Positions 23,126-32,987 are shown, counted from the stretch's first letter. The stretch: DNA of 36,799 bases from Bradyrhizobium sp. (GCF_027451485.1 NZ_DAIDJE010000076.1:1-36799), one strand, 5' to 3'. The notes: a model not told the origin generated them from the sequence alone. Translations and numbers: made by a program.

Positions 23126-23698
23126 ATGGTCGTCCTCAATCGCATCTACACCCGAACCGGCGATGACGGCACGACAGCGCTGGGCAGTGGCGAGCGCCGC
23201 CCGAAATACGATCTGCGGGTTGCTGCGTATGGCACCGTCGATGAGACCAATGCCGCGATCGGCATCGTCCGGCTCCATCTCGCCGGCGCTCCCGCACTCG
23301 ATGCGATGCTGGCGTTGATTCAGAACGACCTGTTCGATCTCGGCGCCGATCTCGCCGTGCCCCAGCGTGAAGGCAAGGCGGAGCGCCTGCGCGTCCTCGC
23401 AAGCCAGGTCGAACGCCTCGAGCGTGACATCGACCGCCTGAACGCCGACCTTCAGCCCTTGAACTCGTTCGTGCTGCCGGGCGGCACGCCGGCCGCCGCT
23501 TACCTGCATCTGGCGCGCACCATCTGCCGGCGGGCCGAACGGGTCATCGTGGAACTTGCGGCCCAGCCGAATGAACCGGTTGGCGACGCCGCCATTCAGT
23601 ACATGAACCGGCTTTCGGACTTCCTGTTCATCGCCAGCCGAACGGCCAACCACAATGGCGCCGGGGATGTGCTGTGGGTGCCCGGCCAAAACCGTTAG
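23126..23698 (+). CDS. PduO-type cob(I)alamin adenosyltransferase
   Basis: A 190-residue ATP:corrinoid adenosyltransferase of the PduO/MMAB class. It converts cob(I)alamin to adenosylcobalamin. The ATP-binding N-terminus is RIYTRTGDDGTTALGSGER, and helices with GTVDETNAAIG, FDLGADLA and RTICRRAERV follow. The C-terminus RLSDFLFIASRTANH is diagnostic (in human MMAB this region holds disease mutations). A strong AAGGAGA precedes ATG 23126. The gene lies between a short and a full copy of the dispersed element and upstream of etfB, but is separated from it by 264 bp. Adenosylcobalamin would serve enzymes not present in this window. Confidence 0.95.
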   Translation: MVVLNRIYTRTGDDGTTALGSGERRPKYDLRVAAYGTVDETNAAIGIVRLHLAGAPALDAMLALIQNDLFDLGADLAVPQREGKAERLRVLASQVERLERDIDRLNADLQPLNSFVLPGGTPAAAYLHLARTICRRAERVIVELAAQPNEPVGDAAIQYMNRLSDFLFIASRTANHNGAGDVLWVPGQNR

Positions 23699-23723
23699 TC
23701 GTGCTTGTCGGAAGGCAATTTTT

Positions 23724-23885
23724 GGCACTTACTGACATTCGCCCCCCACCTCAGCGACCATTTTTGCGAATGATAAAAGCCAAAGGGCCACGAGGAAATA
23801 CGGGTATCTCGTGGAGTTTTGAATTTGACGTTTGCCCGACGACCTGCCCCCAGAGGGGTGGCGAATGTCGAATCCGCTTCACTGG
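23724..23885 (+). repeat. Dispersed three-stem intergenic element, copy D
   Basis: Stem 1: TGACATTCGC (23733-23742) with GCGAATGA (23766-), flanked by TTTGGC (23721-) and GCCAAA (23779-). Stem 2: CACGAG (23789-23794) and CTCGTG (23808-23813) with a 13-nt loop, the same loop length as copy B. Stem 3: GAATTTGACGTTTGCC (23821-23836) with GGCGAATGTCGAATCC (23859-23874). It shares the order and spacing of copy B. It fills most of the 264-bp gap between the adenosyltransferase gene and etfB. Confidence 0.82.
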
Positions 23886-23887
23886 CG

Positions 23888-23916
23888 TTGACCGGGATGG
23901 GCCGGCGCTTTAGGTT
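23888..23916 (+). promoter_or_regulatory. etfB: Possible sigma-70-type promoter for etfBA
   Basis: TTGACC (23888-23893) is followed after 17 nt by TAGGTT (23911-23916), 46 nt before the etfB start. The -35 match is good (5 of 6) but the -10 match is poor (3 of 6), so this is a weak candidate. Confidence 0.3.
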
Positions 23917-23962
23917 CCGCGCCCTAGCCCGGAATGATTGAAGTTGCAGCGAAAGAGGGTCG

Positions 23963-24709
23963 ATGAAGGTCCTGGTGCCGGTAAAGCGAGTGGTCGATTA
24001 CAACGTCAAGGTCCGCGTCAAGAGCGATGGAACCGGCGTTGAACTGGCTAACGTGAAGATGTCGATGAACCCCTTCGACGAGATCGCCGTCGAGGAGGCC
24101 CTGCGCCTGAAAGAGGCGGGCAAGGCTACCGAGGTTGTGGTGGTTTCGATCGGGCCGGCACAGGCCGCGGAAACCATTCGTACAGGCCTCGCCATGGGCG
24201 CCGACCGCGGCATCCTGGTCAAGGCCGAGGGCAACGTTGAGCCGCTCGCCGTGGCGAAGATCCTGAAGGCGGTGGCCGACGAAGAGAAGCCCGGGCTTGT
24301 GATTCTGGGCAAGCAGGCGATTGACGACGATTCGAACCAGACCGGACAGATGCTGGCCGCCCTGCTGGGATGGTCGCAGGCGACCTTTGCCTCGAAGCTC
24401 GAGGTCGATGGTTCCGATTTCAAGGTGACGCGCGAGGTCGACGGCGGCTTGCAGACCGTGAAACTGAAGGGCCCGGCCATCGTCACCACCGACCTGCGGC
24501 TGAACGAGCCGCGCTACGCGAGCCTGCCGAATATCATGAAGGCCAAGAAGAAGCCCATCGCCGAAAAGGGCGCGGCCGATTACGGCATCGACCTGACCCC
24601 ACGCCTTGAGGTTCTCAAGACGTCCGACCCACCGGGCCGCAAGGGGGGCGTCAAGGTCAAGGACGTCGCGGAGCTGGTGTCGAAACTCAAGACCGCGGGG
24701 GTTCTCTGA
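23963..24709 (+). CDS. etfB: Electron transfer flavoprotein beta subunit
   Basis: A 248-residue subunit. The opening [20 protein letters not shown] is that of EtfB, with [20 protein letters not shown] following. The AMP-binding signature region [20 protein letters not shown] lies near residues 115-134. With EtfA it forms a soluble carrier that takes electrons from acyl-CoA dehydrogenases and passes them to ETF-ubiquinone oxidoreductase. The length is usual for the family. GAGGG lies upstream of ATG 23963. It overlaps etfA by one base (TGATG at 24707-24711), indicating coupled translation. Confidence 0.97.
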   Translation: MKVLVPVKRVVDYNVKVRVKSDGTGVELANVKMSMNPFDEIAVEEALRLKEAGKATEVVVVSIGPAQAAETIRTGLAMGADRGILVKAEGNVEPLAVAKILKAVADEEKPGLVILGKQAIDDDSNQTGQMLAALLGWSQATFASKLEVDGSDFKVTREVDGGLQTVKLKGPAIVTTDLRLNEPRYASLPNIMKAKKKPIAEKGAADYGIDLTPRLEVLKTSDPPGRKGGVKVKDVAELVSKLKTAGVL

Positions 24710-25644
24710 TGATCACGCTGTTGATAGCCGAACACGATAATGCATCGATCAAGGACGCGACCAACAAGGCGTTGACGGCGGCCGCAGCACTCGGCGGCGA
24801 CGTGCATGTGCTGGTCGCCGGCGAAAACGCCAAGGCGGCTGCGGATGCGGCGGCGAAGCTTGCCGGGGTCAAAAAAGTCCTGCTCGCCGACAATGCTGCT
24901 TACGCGCATGATCTGGCAGAACCCTTGGCGGCGCTGATCGTATCGCTTGCCGGCGGCTATGACGCCTTCGTTGCGCCGGCGACCTCGCGCTTCAAGAACG
25001 TAATGCCGCGCGTCGCCGCGCTGCTCGACGTCATGCAGGTGTCGGAAATCATCAAGGTGGTCTCCCCCGACACCTTCGAGCGGCCGATCTACGCCGGCAA
25101 TGCCATCCAGACGGTCAAGTCGAAAGACGCCAAGAAGGTCATCACCGTGCGGACCTCGACCTTTGCGGCGACAGGCGATGGCGGGAGCGCACCGGTGGAG
25201 AACGCGGCCACGGCGGCCGATCCCGGTCTGTCCAGCTTTGTCGGCGAGGAAGTCGCCAAGAGCGACCGCCCCGAACTGACCTCGGCGAAGATCATCGTGT
25301 CCGGGGGCCGGGCGATGCAAAGCCGGGAGAATTTCACCAAGTATATCGAGCCGCTCGCCGACAAGCTGGGTGCGGCCGTCGGCGCCTCGCGGGCTGCGGT
25401 CGATGCCGGCTATGCGCCGAACGATTGGCAGGTCGGTCAGACCGGTAAGGTGGTGGCGCCGGAACTCTATGTCGCCATCGGCATTTCCGGCGCGATCCAG
25501 CATCTGGCCGGCATGAAGGATTCCAAGGTGATCGTGGCGATCAACAAGGACGAGGATGCGCCGATCTTCCAGGTCGCCGATTACGGGCTGGTGGCGGATT
25601 TGTATCAGGTGGTTCCGGAACTGACCGAGGCGATCGGAAAATAA
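24709..25644 (+). CDS. etfA: Electron transfer flavoprotein alpha subunit
   Basis: A 311-residue subunit that binds the FAD. The C-terminal FAD domain holds [40 protein letters not shown] and [20 protein letters not shown], the ETF alpha signature. The N-terminus [18 protein letters not shown] is typical. It starts within the stop codon of etfB. 3-hydroxybutyryl-CoA dehydrogenase follows after 37 nt, giving an etfB-etfA-hbdA unit that links acyl-CoA oxidation to the respiratory chain. Confidence 0.97.
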   Translation: MITLLIAEHDNASIKDATNKALTAAAALGGDVHVLVAGENAKAAADAAAKLAGVKKVLLADNAAYAHDLAEPLAALIVSLAGGYDAFVAPATSRFKNVMPRVAALLDVMQVSEIIKVVSPDTFERPIYAGNAIQTVKSKDAKKVITVRTSTFAATGDGGSAPVENAATAADPGLSSFVGEEVAKSDRPELTSAKIIVSGGRAMQSRENFTKYIEPLADKLGAAVGASRAAVDAGYAPNDWQVGQTGKVVAPELYVAIGISGAIQHLAGMKDSKVIVAINKDEDAPIFQVADYGLVADLYQVVPELTEAIGK

Positions 25645-25681
25645 AAGTAGGGGTGCGACAAGGGACAAGCGGCGCGATAAG

Positions 25682-26563
25682 ATGGCGGTCATGATAAAAA
25701 AAGTCGGCGTTATCGGCTCGGGTCAGATGGGCAATGGCATTGCGCACGTCTCGGCCCTCGCGGGCCTGGACGTGGTGCTCAACGACGTGTCCGCCGAGCG
25801 CCTGAAATCGGGAATGGCAACCATCAATGGCAACCTGTCACGCCAGGTCGCCAAGAAGGTCATCACCGAGGATGCGCGCAAGCAGGCGCTGGACCGCATC
25901 GTGCTGTCCGAAACCATGGATGGCCTTGCCGACTGCGATCTCGTGATCGAGACCGCGGTCGAGAAGGAAGACGTCAAGCGCAAGATCTTTCACGACGTCT
26001 GCGCGCTGTTGAAGCCGAGCGCAATCGTCGCGTCCAATACCTCGTCGATCTCGATCACCCGGCTCGCCGCCTCGACCGACCGGCCGGAACGGTTCATCGG
26101 CATTCATTTCATGAATCCGGTGCCGCTGATGGAACTGGTCGAACTGATCCGCGGCATCGCCACGGACGATGCGACCTTCGAGGCGGCGAAGGAGTTCGTC
26201 ACCAGGCTCGGCAAGCAGGTTGCGGTGTCGGAGGATTTTCCCGCCTTCATCGTCAATCGCATTCTGCTGCCGATGATCAATGAGGCGATCTATACGCTCT
26301 ATGAGGGCGTCGGCAATGTCGAGGCGATCGATGCGGCGATGAAACTCGGCGCTCATCATCCAATGGGCCCGCTGGAGCTTGCCGATTTCATTGGTCTCGA
26401 TACCTGCCTCTCGATCATGCAGGTGCTTCATGAGGGGCTGGCCGATTCGAAGTACCGTCCATGTCCGTTGCTGGTGAAATATGTCGAGGCCGGCTGGCTG
26501 GGCCGCAAGACCCAGCGCGGCTTCTACGATTACCGCGGCGAGAAGCCGGTTCCGACCCGCTGA
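25682..26563 (+). CDS. hbdA: 3-hydroxybutyryl-CoA dehydrogenase
   Basis: A 293-residue NAD(P)-dependent enzyme converting 3-hydroxybutyryl-CoA and acetoacetyl-CoA, used in butyrate/fatty-acid and polyhydroxybutyrate metabolism. The Rossmann motif is GSGQMGNGI (12-20). The catalytic region is FIGIHFMNPVPLMELVE, with the His of the His-Glu pair in HFMNP. The C-terminal domain (FPAFIVNRILLPMINEA, GAHHPMGPLELADFIGLD) completes the 3HCDH fold. The start may be ATG 25682 or ATG 25691; both precede the same core. It directly follows etfBA on the same strand. Confidence 0.95.
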   Translation: MAVMIKKVGVIGSGQMGNGIAHVSALAGLDVVLNDVSAERLKSGMATINGNLSRQVAKKVITEDARKQALDRIVLSETMDGLADCDLVIETAVEKEDVKRKIFHDVCALLKPSAIVASNTSSISITRLAASTDRPERFIGIHFMNPVPLMELVELIRGIATDDATFEAAKEFVTRLGKQVAVSEDFPAFIVNRILLPMINEAIYTLYEGVGNVEAIDAAMKLGAHHPMGPLELADFIGLDTCLSIMQVLHEGLADSKYRPCPLLVKYVEAGWLGRKTQRGFYDYRGEKPVPTR

Positions 26564-26631
26564 TTCGCTTCATCTCCAGCATTCGTTAACGCTTCTCGCC
26601 TAGCCTGCCCGGCAATTGGGGAGTGGGGCCG

Positions 26632-26829
26632 ATGGATGTAGCGAGTTTGGCGCTCAGTTTGATTGCGATGCAGGCGGGAAATACCCAGCAGCAGATCGCG
26701 ACATCCGCCCTGAAATCGAACATTGATGCCGAGAGATCCTCGGTGCTGACCCTCCTGGGCGGCGCCTCGTCGCCCTCGCTCGCCAATGTCGGTGCCGGCA
26801 TCGGCGGCAATCTCAACATCTCTGCCTGA
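26632..26829 (+). CDS. YjfB-like small protein (putative motility family)
   Basis: A 65-residue protein that begins MDVASLALSLIAMQAGNTQQ and ends GGNLNISA. The opening matches the small YjfB family annotated as putative motility proteins (PF14070); the function is unproven. GGGGAG lies upstream of ATG 26632; a GTG at 26623 would add three residues. It follows hbdA by 68 nt. Nothing nearby concerns flagella, so the name should not be read as a function. Confidence 0.72.
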   Translation: MDVASLALSLIAMQAGNTQQQIATSALKSNIDAERSSVLTLLGGASSPSLANVGAGIGGNLNISA

Positions 26830-26973
26830 GGCGCCTTCCCAAGCCTAGCCCGGACTTAAGCCCCGGCGCGCGGGATGGCCTGATCTGCATATTTCCGGGC
26901 GGTCGCGGCATTGCCCGATATCGCCGCATGCGATAGCGAAAAGCCGGCCTCACGCTATTCCCAGGGACATCAA

Positions 26974-27822
26974 ATGAAGTTCGCTAGTTTCAAGATCAAT
27001 GGCGCCAGCAGCTGGGGCCTTATCGAGGGTGACGACGTGGTCGATCTCGGCGCGGTCGTGCGCGACCGCTTTGCCGATCTGAAATCGGCCATTGCCGCGG
27101 ACGCCCTCACCGAAGCGGCCAAGTCCGCCAGCACCGCTGTGCGGCACCCGCTTGCCAAGATCTCCTGGCTGCCGGTGATCCCCAACCCCGACAAGATCCT
27201 TTGCATCGGCCTCAATTACGAGAACCACCGCAAGGAAACCGGCCGCGACGAGGTCGCCAACCCGACGGTGTTCGGCCGCTTTGCCAACAGCCAGACCGGT
27301 CATCTTTCCAGCATCATCCGGCCGAAGGTCTCGACCGACCTCGACTACGAGGGCGAACTCGCGCTCGTCATCGGCAAGGCAGGCCGCTACATCCAGCGCA
27401 AGGATGCCTGGGGCCACATCGCCGGCTACGCCTGTTACAATGAAGGCAGCGTGCGGGATTACCAGCGCCACACCCATCAGTTCACGCCCGGCAAGAATTT
27501 TCCGAATACAGGCGCGTTCGGCCCGTGGATGGTCACCCCGGATGAAGCCGGCGATCTCGGACCGCTTCGCCTGCAAACCCGCCTCAATGGCCAGGTGGTT
27601 CAGGATACAACCATCAGCCAGATGATTTTCGATATTCCGCGCCAGATCGAGTACTGCTCCACCTTTACGCGGCTCGAGCCGGGCGATGTGATCGTGACCG
27701 GTACGCCGGGCGGCGTCGGCTCGCGCCGGACCCCGCCACTGTGGATGAAGCCAGGTGACGTGGTTGAGGTCGAGATCGATCGCATCGGTCTCTTGCGCAA
27801 CAGCGTCGCGGACGAGACATAG
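26974..27822 (+). CDS. Fumarylacetoacetate hydrolase (FAH) family protein
   Basis: A 282-residue protein of the FAH superfamily, whose members are Mg-dependent hydrolases, isomerases or decarboxylases acting on keto acids. The family opening is CIGLNYENHRKETGR (77-91), the metal-binding glutamates are in DYEGELALVIG (E126, E128), and the third position is YNEGSVRDYQ (E157 where many relatives have Asp). The end GDVIVTGTPGGVG is diagnostic. ATG 26974 follows AGGGA; a longer frame from 26911 lacks a ribosome site. The substrate is unknown. It is convergent with tlpA. Confidence 0.9.
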   Translation: MKFASFKINGASSWGLIEGDDVVDLGAVVRDRFADLKSAIAADALTEAAKSASTAVRHPLAKISWLPVIPNPDKILCIGLNYENHRKETGRDEVANPTVFGRFANSQTGHLSSIIRPKVSTDLDYEGELALVIGKAGRYIQRKDAWGHIAGYACYNEGSVRDYQRHTHQFTPGKNFPNTGAFGPWMVTPDEAGDLGPLRLQTRLNGQVVQDTTISQMIFDIPRQIEYCSTFTRLEPGDVIVTGTPGGVGSRRTPPLWMKPGDVVEVEIDRIGLLRNSVADET

Positions 27823-27843
27823 CGCCTCTGCAATGCCTTGGAT

Positions 27844-27862
27844 GGGCTCCGCTCAGGAGCCC
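27844..27862. terminator. Hairpin between convergent FAH and tlpA genes
   Basis: GGGCTCC (27844-27850) and GGAGCCC (27856-27862) form a perfect 7-bp stem with a GCTCA loop, straddling the tlpA stop codon. There is no T tract. It could act for both convergent transcripts. Confidence 0.4.
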
Positions 27863-28536
27863 GTCCCGGTCGCCGCGGTGACCAGCTTGAGGGCGTCGTC
27901 GCTGTCCCATTCGGCAGGGCCAGCAATGGTTGCGATTTCGCAGCCCTGGCCGTCGACCAGCACTGAAGTCGGCATGCCCAACGCTCGACCTATCGACTTA
28001 AGATCCTGAAAAACCTTGGCCTTCTCGTCACTAAAATAGCTGAGCCGGGTCAGCTTGGCCTCTTTCAGGAAGGTCTTCGGCTTTTCGGGATCGCGGGTAT
28101 CGATATTGATCGCGACCACTTGAAAATCCTTCCCGCCGAGCTTGGCTTGCAGGCGGTCCAGCGCCGGCATTTCCCTTCTGCAAGGCACACACCAGGTGGC
28201 CCAGAGATTCACCAGCACGGTCTGGCCGCGCCAGTCCGAAAGCTTCTTCGGCTTGCCGTCGGCATCCTCGAAGGCGAGGTCCGGCAGCTGCAGCGGCGCC
28301 GTCGCCATGGTCAAGGCGGCCACCTCGCCGCGGGCAAGCGGTGCGATTTTCCGCGACAGGCTGACGGCAGAGGCGCAGGCGGCATTACCTGACGCATTGC
28401 GCTTGAGGCCGCCAAACCCGTATACCCCGGCAAGTCCGACCAGGGCGCCGATCAGGACCGCCCCGATCACATAGGGAATGCGGCTGAACGGGGCCGGGGC
28501 AGGCGAGGGGCTTTCGGGCATATCGTTTGTCATCAC
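27853..28536 (-). CDS. tlpA: Membrane-anchored thioredoxin TlpA
   Basis: A 227-residue thioredoxin facing the periplasm. One N-terminal membrane anchor (about residues 20-42) is followed by a thioredoxin-like domain with active site WCVPC (C116, C119) and cis-proline MPT (P189). Two further cysteines, C54 and C199, match the second structural pair described in Bradyrhizobium TlpA. There TlpA keeps the copper chaperone ScoI and cytochrome oxidase subunit CoxB reduced for aa3 assembly; the resemblance by memory is strong (for example [16 protein letters not shown]). It is divergent from argH with 78 bp between starts. Confidence 0.93.
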   Translation of the reverse strand: MMTNDMPESPSPAPAPFSRIPYVIGAVLIGALVGLAGVYGFGGLKRNASGNAACASAVSLSRKIAPLARGEVAALTMATAPLQLPDLAFEDADGKPKKLSDWRGQTVLVNLWATWCVPCRREMPALDRLQAKLGGKDFQVVAINIDTRDPEKPKTFLKEAKLTRLSYFSDEKAKVFQDLKSIGRALGMPTSVLVDGQGCEIATIAGPAEWDSDDALKLVTAATGTGS

Positions 28537-28614
28537 GGTTCAGATACGGCTATTGGAGGGCTTCGGTTACACCCATCCTGGCGAAGGGTGCAACAAAGCG
28601 GGCGAGCATTGGTC

Positions 28615-30006
28615 ATGAGCAACAAGATGTGGGGCGGCCGGTTCACCGAGCGTCCCGATGCGATCATGGAGGAAATCAACGTCTCCATCGACGTCGATCG
28701 TCACATGTACGCCCAGGACATCGCTGCGTCCAAGGCCCATTCCGCCATGCTGGCCGCGCAAGGGATCATCACGGCAAACGATGCGAAAAATATTGCCAAG
28801 GGTCTAGACACGATTTTGTCAGAGATCGGCAAGGGATCGTTCGATTTCAAGCGCGCGCTCGAGGACATCCATATGAACGTCGAGAGCAGGCTCGCCGAAC
28901 TGATCGGGCCTGCCGCGGGCCGCCTGCACACCGCGCGGTCGCGCAACGACCAGGTGGCGACAGATTTCCGCTTGTTCGTTCGTGACACCATCGACGAGAC
29001 GGATCGGGCACTGGCCGTGTTCCAGCACGCGCTGGCAGAGCGCGCGCTCGAACATGCGGCAACGGTCATGCCCGGCTTTACCCACCTGCAAACTGCCCAG
29101 CCGGTCACGTTCGGGCACCATCTGCTCGCCTATGTCGAAATGGCATCGCGTGACCGTGGCCGCTTTGCCGATGCGCGCAGGCGTCTCAACGAATCGCCGC
29201 TGGGTGCGGCGGCGCTGGCCGGTACCTCGTTTCCGATCGATCGCGCGGCAACGGCCAAGGCGCTCGGCTTCGACCACCCGATGGCCAATTCGCTCGATGC
29301 GGTATCCGACCGCGACTTCGTCATGGAAACGCTGTCAGCCGCAGCGATCTGCTCGGTGCATCTGTCGCGCTTTGCCGAGGAGATCGTGCTCTGGACTTCC
29401 CCGCTGGTCGGGTTGATGCGGCTGTCGGACAAGTTCACCACCGGCTCATCGATCATGCCGCAGAAGCGCAATCCCGATGCCGCCGAACTGGTGCGGGCCA
29501 AGACCGGCCGCGTGATCGGCGCGCTCAATGCGCTGTTGATCGTGATGAAGGGGCTTCCGCTCGCCTATCAAAAGGACATGCAGGAAGACAAGCCCGGCGC
29601 GATGGAAGCATTCGCCGCGCTGTCGCTGGCGATCCGCGCCATGACCGGGATGGTTCTCGACATGGTGCCCGACGAAGCGCGGATGAAGCTTGCGGCCGGC
29701 GAGGGCTATGCCACGGCAACCGATCTTGCGGACTGGCTGGTGCGGACGCTGAAAATGCCGTTCCGCGACGCCCACCATGTCACCGGTCGGATCGTGGCGC
29801 GGGCTGCAAGTGAGGGCATTGCCCTGCGCGAATTGCCGTTGAAGGCGATGCAGGAGATCGAGCCTGACATCACCGGGGATGCGCTTGCCGTGCTGTCGGT
29901 CGAGGCCTCCGTAAAGAGCCGGACGAGTTTTGGCGGCACGGCGCCGAAGAATGTCGCGGCGCAGGCCAAAGCGTGGCTCAAGCGGTTGGAAAAAGAGCGA
30001 AAATAG
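28615..30006 (+). CDS. argH: Argininosuccinate lyase
   Basis: A 463-residue cytoplasmic enzyme catalysing the last step of arginine biosynthesis, cleaving argininosuccinate to arginine and fumarate. The fumarase-superfamily signature [12 protein letters not shown] is in the middle, with [10 protein letters not shown] and [14 protein letters not shown] earlier. The N-terminus [19 protein letters not shown] is typical of ArgH. ATG 28615 was chosen because it starts this core; a longer start at 28588 would add nine residues. The length is usual. lptM and lysA follow on the same strand. Confidence 0.97.
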   Translation: MSNKMWGGRFTERPDAIMEEINVSIDVDRHMYAQDIAASKAHSAMLAAQGIITANDAKNIAKGLDTILSEIGKGSFDFKRALEDIHMNVESRLAELIGPAAGRLHTARSRNDQVATDFRLFVRDTIDETDRALAVFQHALAERALEHAATVMPGFTHLQTAQPVTFGHHLLAYVEMASRDRGRFADARRRLNESPLGAAALAGTSFPIDRAATAKALGFDHPMANSLDAVSDRDFVMETLSAAAICSVHLSRFAEEIVLWTSPLVGLMRLSDKFTTGSSIMPQKRNPDAAELVRAKTGRVIGALNALLIVMKGLPLAYQKDMQEDKPGAMEAFAALSLAIRAMTGMVLDMVPDEARMKLAAGEGYATATDLADWLVRTLKMPFRDAHHVTGRIVARAASEGIALRELPLKAMQEIEPDITGDALAVLSVEASVKSRTSFGGTAPKNVAAQAKAWLKRLEKERK

Positions 30007-30106
30007 GGCTGCCCTACAATTCTTGATCCGAAATTCAACGGCTTCCAGGTCTCGCCAGAACCGCTCAATCTTTGTATGGTGCGGCCCGCATTGGGGATTT
30101 GTTCAA

Positions 30107-30391
30107 GTGACTCGTGACGTCCGCCCAAATTATCGCTGGGCTCTCATCATTCTGGGTGCCGCGGCGGTGGCGCTTTCCGGTTGCGGCCGAAAGGGGCCGC
30201 TCGATTTGCCGCCGACCGCGTCGTCGCAGCTGCCGGCGCAAACTGCCGCCGTCCAGTCGGATACAAACGCGCCGCCGCAGCCCGCCAATCCGAACCTGTT
30301 TGCTCCAAATAGCGGCACCGGCACGCTACCCACCGCCGGCCGGGGACCGAAACGGCCGTTTGCTCTCGATCCGCTCCTGAACAGCAACTAA
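30107..30391 (+). CDS. lptM: LPS assembly lipoprotein LptM (YifL-like)
   Basis: A 94-residue lipoprotein. The signal sequence (WALIILGAAAVAL) ends in the lipobox LSGC with Cys26, followed at once by GRKGPLDLPP, the conserved LptM start. The rest is a proline/glutamine-rich tail, longer than in E. coli LptM. LptM assists folding and disulfide maturation of the LptDE outer-membrane translocon in E. coli; the same role here is by family. The start is GTG 30107, with GGGGA upstream. The argH-lptM-lysA order is common in proteobacteria. Confidence 0.87.
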   Translation: MTRDVRPNYRWALIILGAAAVALSGCGRKGPLDLPPTASSQLPAQTAAVQSDTNAPPQPANPNLFAPNSGTGTLPTAGRGPKRPFALDPLLNSN

Positions 30392-30399
30392 GCTTCGTG

Positions 30400-30423
30400 C
30401 GGCGGAAGTGCCGCCGTCTTTTG
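30400..30423 (+). terminator. Hairpin with T run after lptM
   Basis: CGGCGG (30400-30405) and CCGCCG (30411-30416) form a GC-rich stem with an AAGTG loop, followed by TCTTTT. It lies between lptM and lysA and could attenuate read-through into lysA, whose start is at 30434. Confidence 0.5.
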
Positions 30424-30433
30424 GAAAATCACC

Positions 30434-31699
30434 ATGAATCACTTCGATTACCGCAACGGCGTGCTGCACGCCGAGGCGGTTAGTCTGGTGGAACTCGCCG
30501 ATGCCGTCGGAACGCCGTTTTATTGCTATTCGACCGCAACGCTGGAACGTCATTACCGGGTGTTCAGCGAGGCTTTTGCCGGCGAGAAGGCCCTCGTCTG
30601 CTATGCGCTGAAGGCTAACTCCAATCAGTCCGTGCTGCGCACGCTGGCCAAGCTCGGTGCCGGCGCCGACGTCGTTTCGGGTGGCGAACTCAAGCGCGCG
30701 CTTGCCGCCGGCATGCTGCCCGAGCGCATCGTGTTTTCCGGAGTCGGCAAGACCGAAGCCGAATTGCGCGCGGCGCTCGCGGCCGACATCCTCTGCATCA
30801 ACGTCGAGTCCGAGCCCGAGTTGGAACTGCTGTCGCAGCTGGCGAGCGCCGAGGGCAAGACGGCGCGGATTTCGGTTCGCGTCAATCCGGATGTCGATTC
30901 CGGCTCGCACGCCAAGATTTCGACCGGCAAGTCTGAAAACAAGTTCGGCATTCCGTTGATGCAGGCGCGCGGCGTCTATGCGCGCGCGGCCAAGCTGCCG
31001 GGCATTCGCGTGAGCGGCGTCGATGTGCATATCGGCAGCCAGATCACCGATCTGGGACCGCTTGAAAATGCGTTTCGGCTGTTGGCCGAATTCGTGCAAA
31101 CGCTCCGCGCTGACGGCCACACCATCTCGCATGTCGATTTCGGCGGCGGCCTCGGTGTTCCCTATCACATGGACCGGGAAGCGCCGCCCTTGCCGTCCGC
31201 CTATGCCGCGATGGTCAAGCGGGTCGCGCACAATCTCGGCTGCACGCTGTTGTTCGAGCCGGGCCGGAACATCGTCGGCAACGCGGGAATTCTGGTTTCG
31301 CGCGTGATCTATGTGAAGCAGGGCGAGGCCAAGAAGTTCGTGATCATAGATGCGGCGATGAACGACCTGATCCGGCCGACGCTGTACGAAGCGCATCACG
31401 ACATCCTGCCGGTGCGGGCCACGCCCGGCGGCACGCCGCAAATCACAGCGGACGTGGTCGGGCCGGTTTGCGAAAGCGGCGACTACCTTGCGCTCGGCCG
31501 CTCCATGGCGGAACCCCGGGCCGGGGACCTGCTCGCCATCATGACCGCCGGCGCCTACGGCGCGGTGCAATCCGGAACCTACAATACGCGCCCGCTGGTG
31601 CCGGAAGTGCTCGTCAAGGACGATCGATATGCCGTGGTGCGCCCGCGCCTTGAGGTCGATGCGCTGATTGCAATGGATAAGCCGGCACCGTGGCTGTGA
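30434..31699 (+). CDS. lysA: Diaminopimelate decarboxylase
   Basis: A 421-residue PLP enzyme catalysing the last step of lysine biosynthesis (meso-diaminopimelate to lysine). The PLP lysine is K60 in CYALKANSN. The glycine-rich phosphate-binding loop follows SHVDFGGGLGVPY, and EPGRNIVGNAG and GPVCESGDYLA (active-site Cys) are present. The length is usual for the fold-III decarboxylase family. A terminator-like hairpin lies between lptM and this gene, so it may also have its own promoter. A large dyad follows its stop. Confidence 0.97.
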   Translation: MNHFDYRNGVLHAEAVSLVELADAVGTPFYCYSTATLERHYRVFSEAFAGEKALVCYALKANSNQSVLRTLAKLGAGADVVSGGELKRALAAGMLPERIVFSGVGKTEAELRAALAADILCINVESEPELELLSQLASAEGKTARISVRVNPDVDSGSHAKISTGKSENKFGIPLMQARGVYARAAKLPGIRVSGVDVHIGSQITDLGPLENAFRLLAEFVQTLRADGHTISHVDFGGGLGVPYHMDREAPPLPSAYAAMVKRVAHNLGCTLLFEPGRNIVGNAGILVSRVIYVKQGEAKKFVIIDAAMNDLIRPTLYEAHHDILPVRATPGGTPQITADVVGPVCESGDYLALGRSMAEPRAGDLLAIMTAGAYGAVQSGTYNTRPLVPEVLVKDDRYAVVRPRLEVDALIAMDKPAPWL

Positions 31700-31704
31700 A
31701 TTCC

Positions 31705-31755
31705 GTGCCCGGAACGCGGTGCGGCATGGAGCGACACAACGCGGATCCGGGACAC
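31705..31755. repeat. Large dyad downstream of lysA (terminator or repeat)
   Basis: GTGCCCGGAACGCGGTG (31705-31721) pairs with CAACGCGGATCCGGGACAC (31737-31755), about 15 of 17 bases with small bulges, around a 15-nt loop. It begins six bases after the lysA stop. There is no T tract. The wording recalls dispersed Bradyrhizobium repeats, from memory only. The rest of the 149-bp gap to the convergent dehydrogenase gene holds nothing I recognise. Confidence 0.5.
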
Positions 31756-31848
31756 AAGAAAGCAGGGACGCGGTCTATAGCACACCGCCATGGCAGGTCT
31801 CAGACGCGCGTAAATGCGCTCATGGCATTGCGGCCCGGGAACTCCAGT

Positions 31849-32757
31849 TTACTTCCCCGCGATCCCGCCCTTCCCGCCACCGACCACCACGCCGGCCTTC
31901 TTTTCGATCGGCTTGATGGCCGAAGTGAAGTCAGAGTCGGCGCCGTTTTCGCGGATCACCACTTCCCACAGCCGGCCGACGGCTTCGGCAACTTCCATCG
32001 ACAGTCCGAGCGACTTCATCTCGTCCAATGCGAGGCGGATGTCCTTGACCATCAGGCCGGTTGCGAAGCCGAAGTCGAAGCTGCGCGGCAGGACCGAGCG
32101 GGGAAACTTGTCGCGGCTTGCCGTGTTCATGCCGGAGCCTGAATTGATCACGTCGATCATGATGGCGGGATCGAGTCCGGCCTTCACCCCCATCACGACG
32201 GCTTCCGATGTCGCCACGATCGCGGTTCCCGAAAGGAAGTTGTTGGCGAGTTTCATGGTCTGCGCCGAGCCAGGCTTTTCGCCGATGAAGAAAACCTTGC
32301 CGATCACGTCCAGTGCCGGCTTGATCGCTTCGAAGTCGGCGCGCGGGCCCGACACCATGACCGCGAGCGTGCCCTTTTCAGCGCCGCCGACGCCGCCCGA
32401 AACCGGGCAGTCGATCTGGATCAGGTTGCGCTTGGCCAGAATGTCGTGGATCCGCACTGCCATTTGCGAGCCGACGGTGGACAGATCGACAAAGCGCTTC
32501 ACGCGGCTGCCTTCGATCACGCCGTCCTTTCCTGTCGCAACCTCGAGTGAGGCCTGAAGCGAAGGCAGGCTTGCCATCACCGTCTCGGCACGATCGGCCA
32601 CATCCTTTGGCGAGGAGGCCGCCTTGGCGCCGAGCGCAACCAGTTTGTCGATGACTTCGTTGCGGGAATCGAAAACGAAAAGCTGATGTTTGGCCTCGAT
32701 CAGGCGGCGCGCCATGGGAAAGCCCATGTTGCCAAGGCCAATAAATCCAATGTCCAT
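31849..32757 (-). CDS. NAD(P)-dependent beta-hydroxyacid dehydrogenase (3-hydroxyisobutyrate dehydrogenase-like)
   Basis: A 302-residue enzyme. The Rossmann motif is FIGLGNMGFPMA (5-16), the substrate-binding stretch is DCPVSGGVGGAEKGTLAVMV (116-135), and the catalytic lysine is K169 in TMKLANNFL. This layout fits 3-hydroxyisobutyrate, tartronate-semialdehyde or related dehydrogenases; the exact substrate is unclear. ATG 32757 was chosen because AAGGTG lies five bases upstream on the minus strand and the Rossmann core begins there; a 26-residue extension to 32835 is unlikely. It is convergent with lysA and divergent from the TIGR02302 gene. Confidence 0.92.
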   Translation of the reverse strand: MDIGFIGLGNMGFPMARRLIEAKHQLFVFDSRNEVIDKLVALGAKAASSPKDVADRAETVMASLPSLQASLEVATGKDGVIEGSRVKRFVDLSTVGSQMAVRIHDILAKRNLIQIDCPVSGGVGGAEKGTLAVMVSGPRADFEAIKPALDVIGKVFFIGEKPGSAQTMKLANNFLSGTAIVATSEAVVMGVKAGLDPAIMIDVINSGSGMNTASRDKFPRSVLPRSFDFGFATGLMVKDIRLALDEMKSLGLSMEVAEAVGRLWEVVIRENGADSDFTSAIKPIEKKAGVVVGGGKGGIAGK

Positions 32758-32987
32758 GCCTACACCTTGCAGGTTGCCAATTATGCCGCAGGCGCGCTGC
32801 GCCTGCGTTGGTCGCGTGCTTGAAAGGAACTTCAAGCAGGCGGCGCCGGTTAAGGTTACGTGGACGTGGAGGCACAGTCACGCCTTCGTGCTATGCGTTA
32901 GCCCGGGTGTGGGCTACGCGGCTTGCGTGGATGCCTCACGGTTGCCGTTGTGTTAGGCTTGGATTGCCGGGCAACCTGGAGAGATGA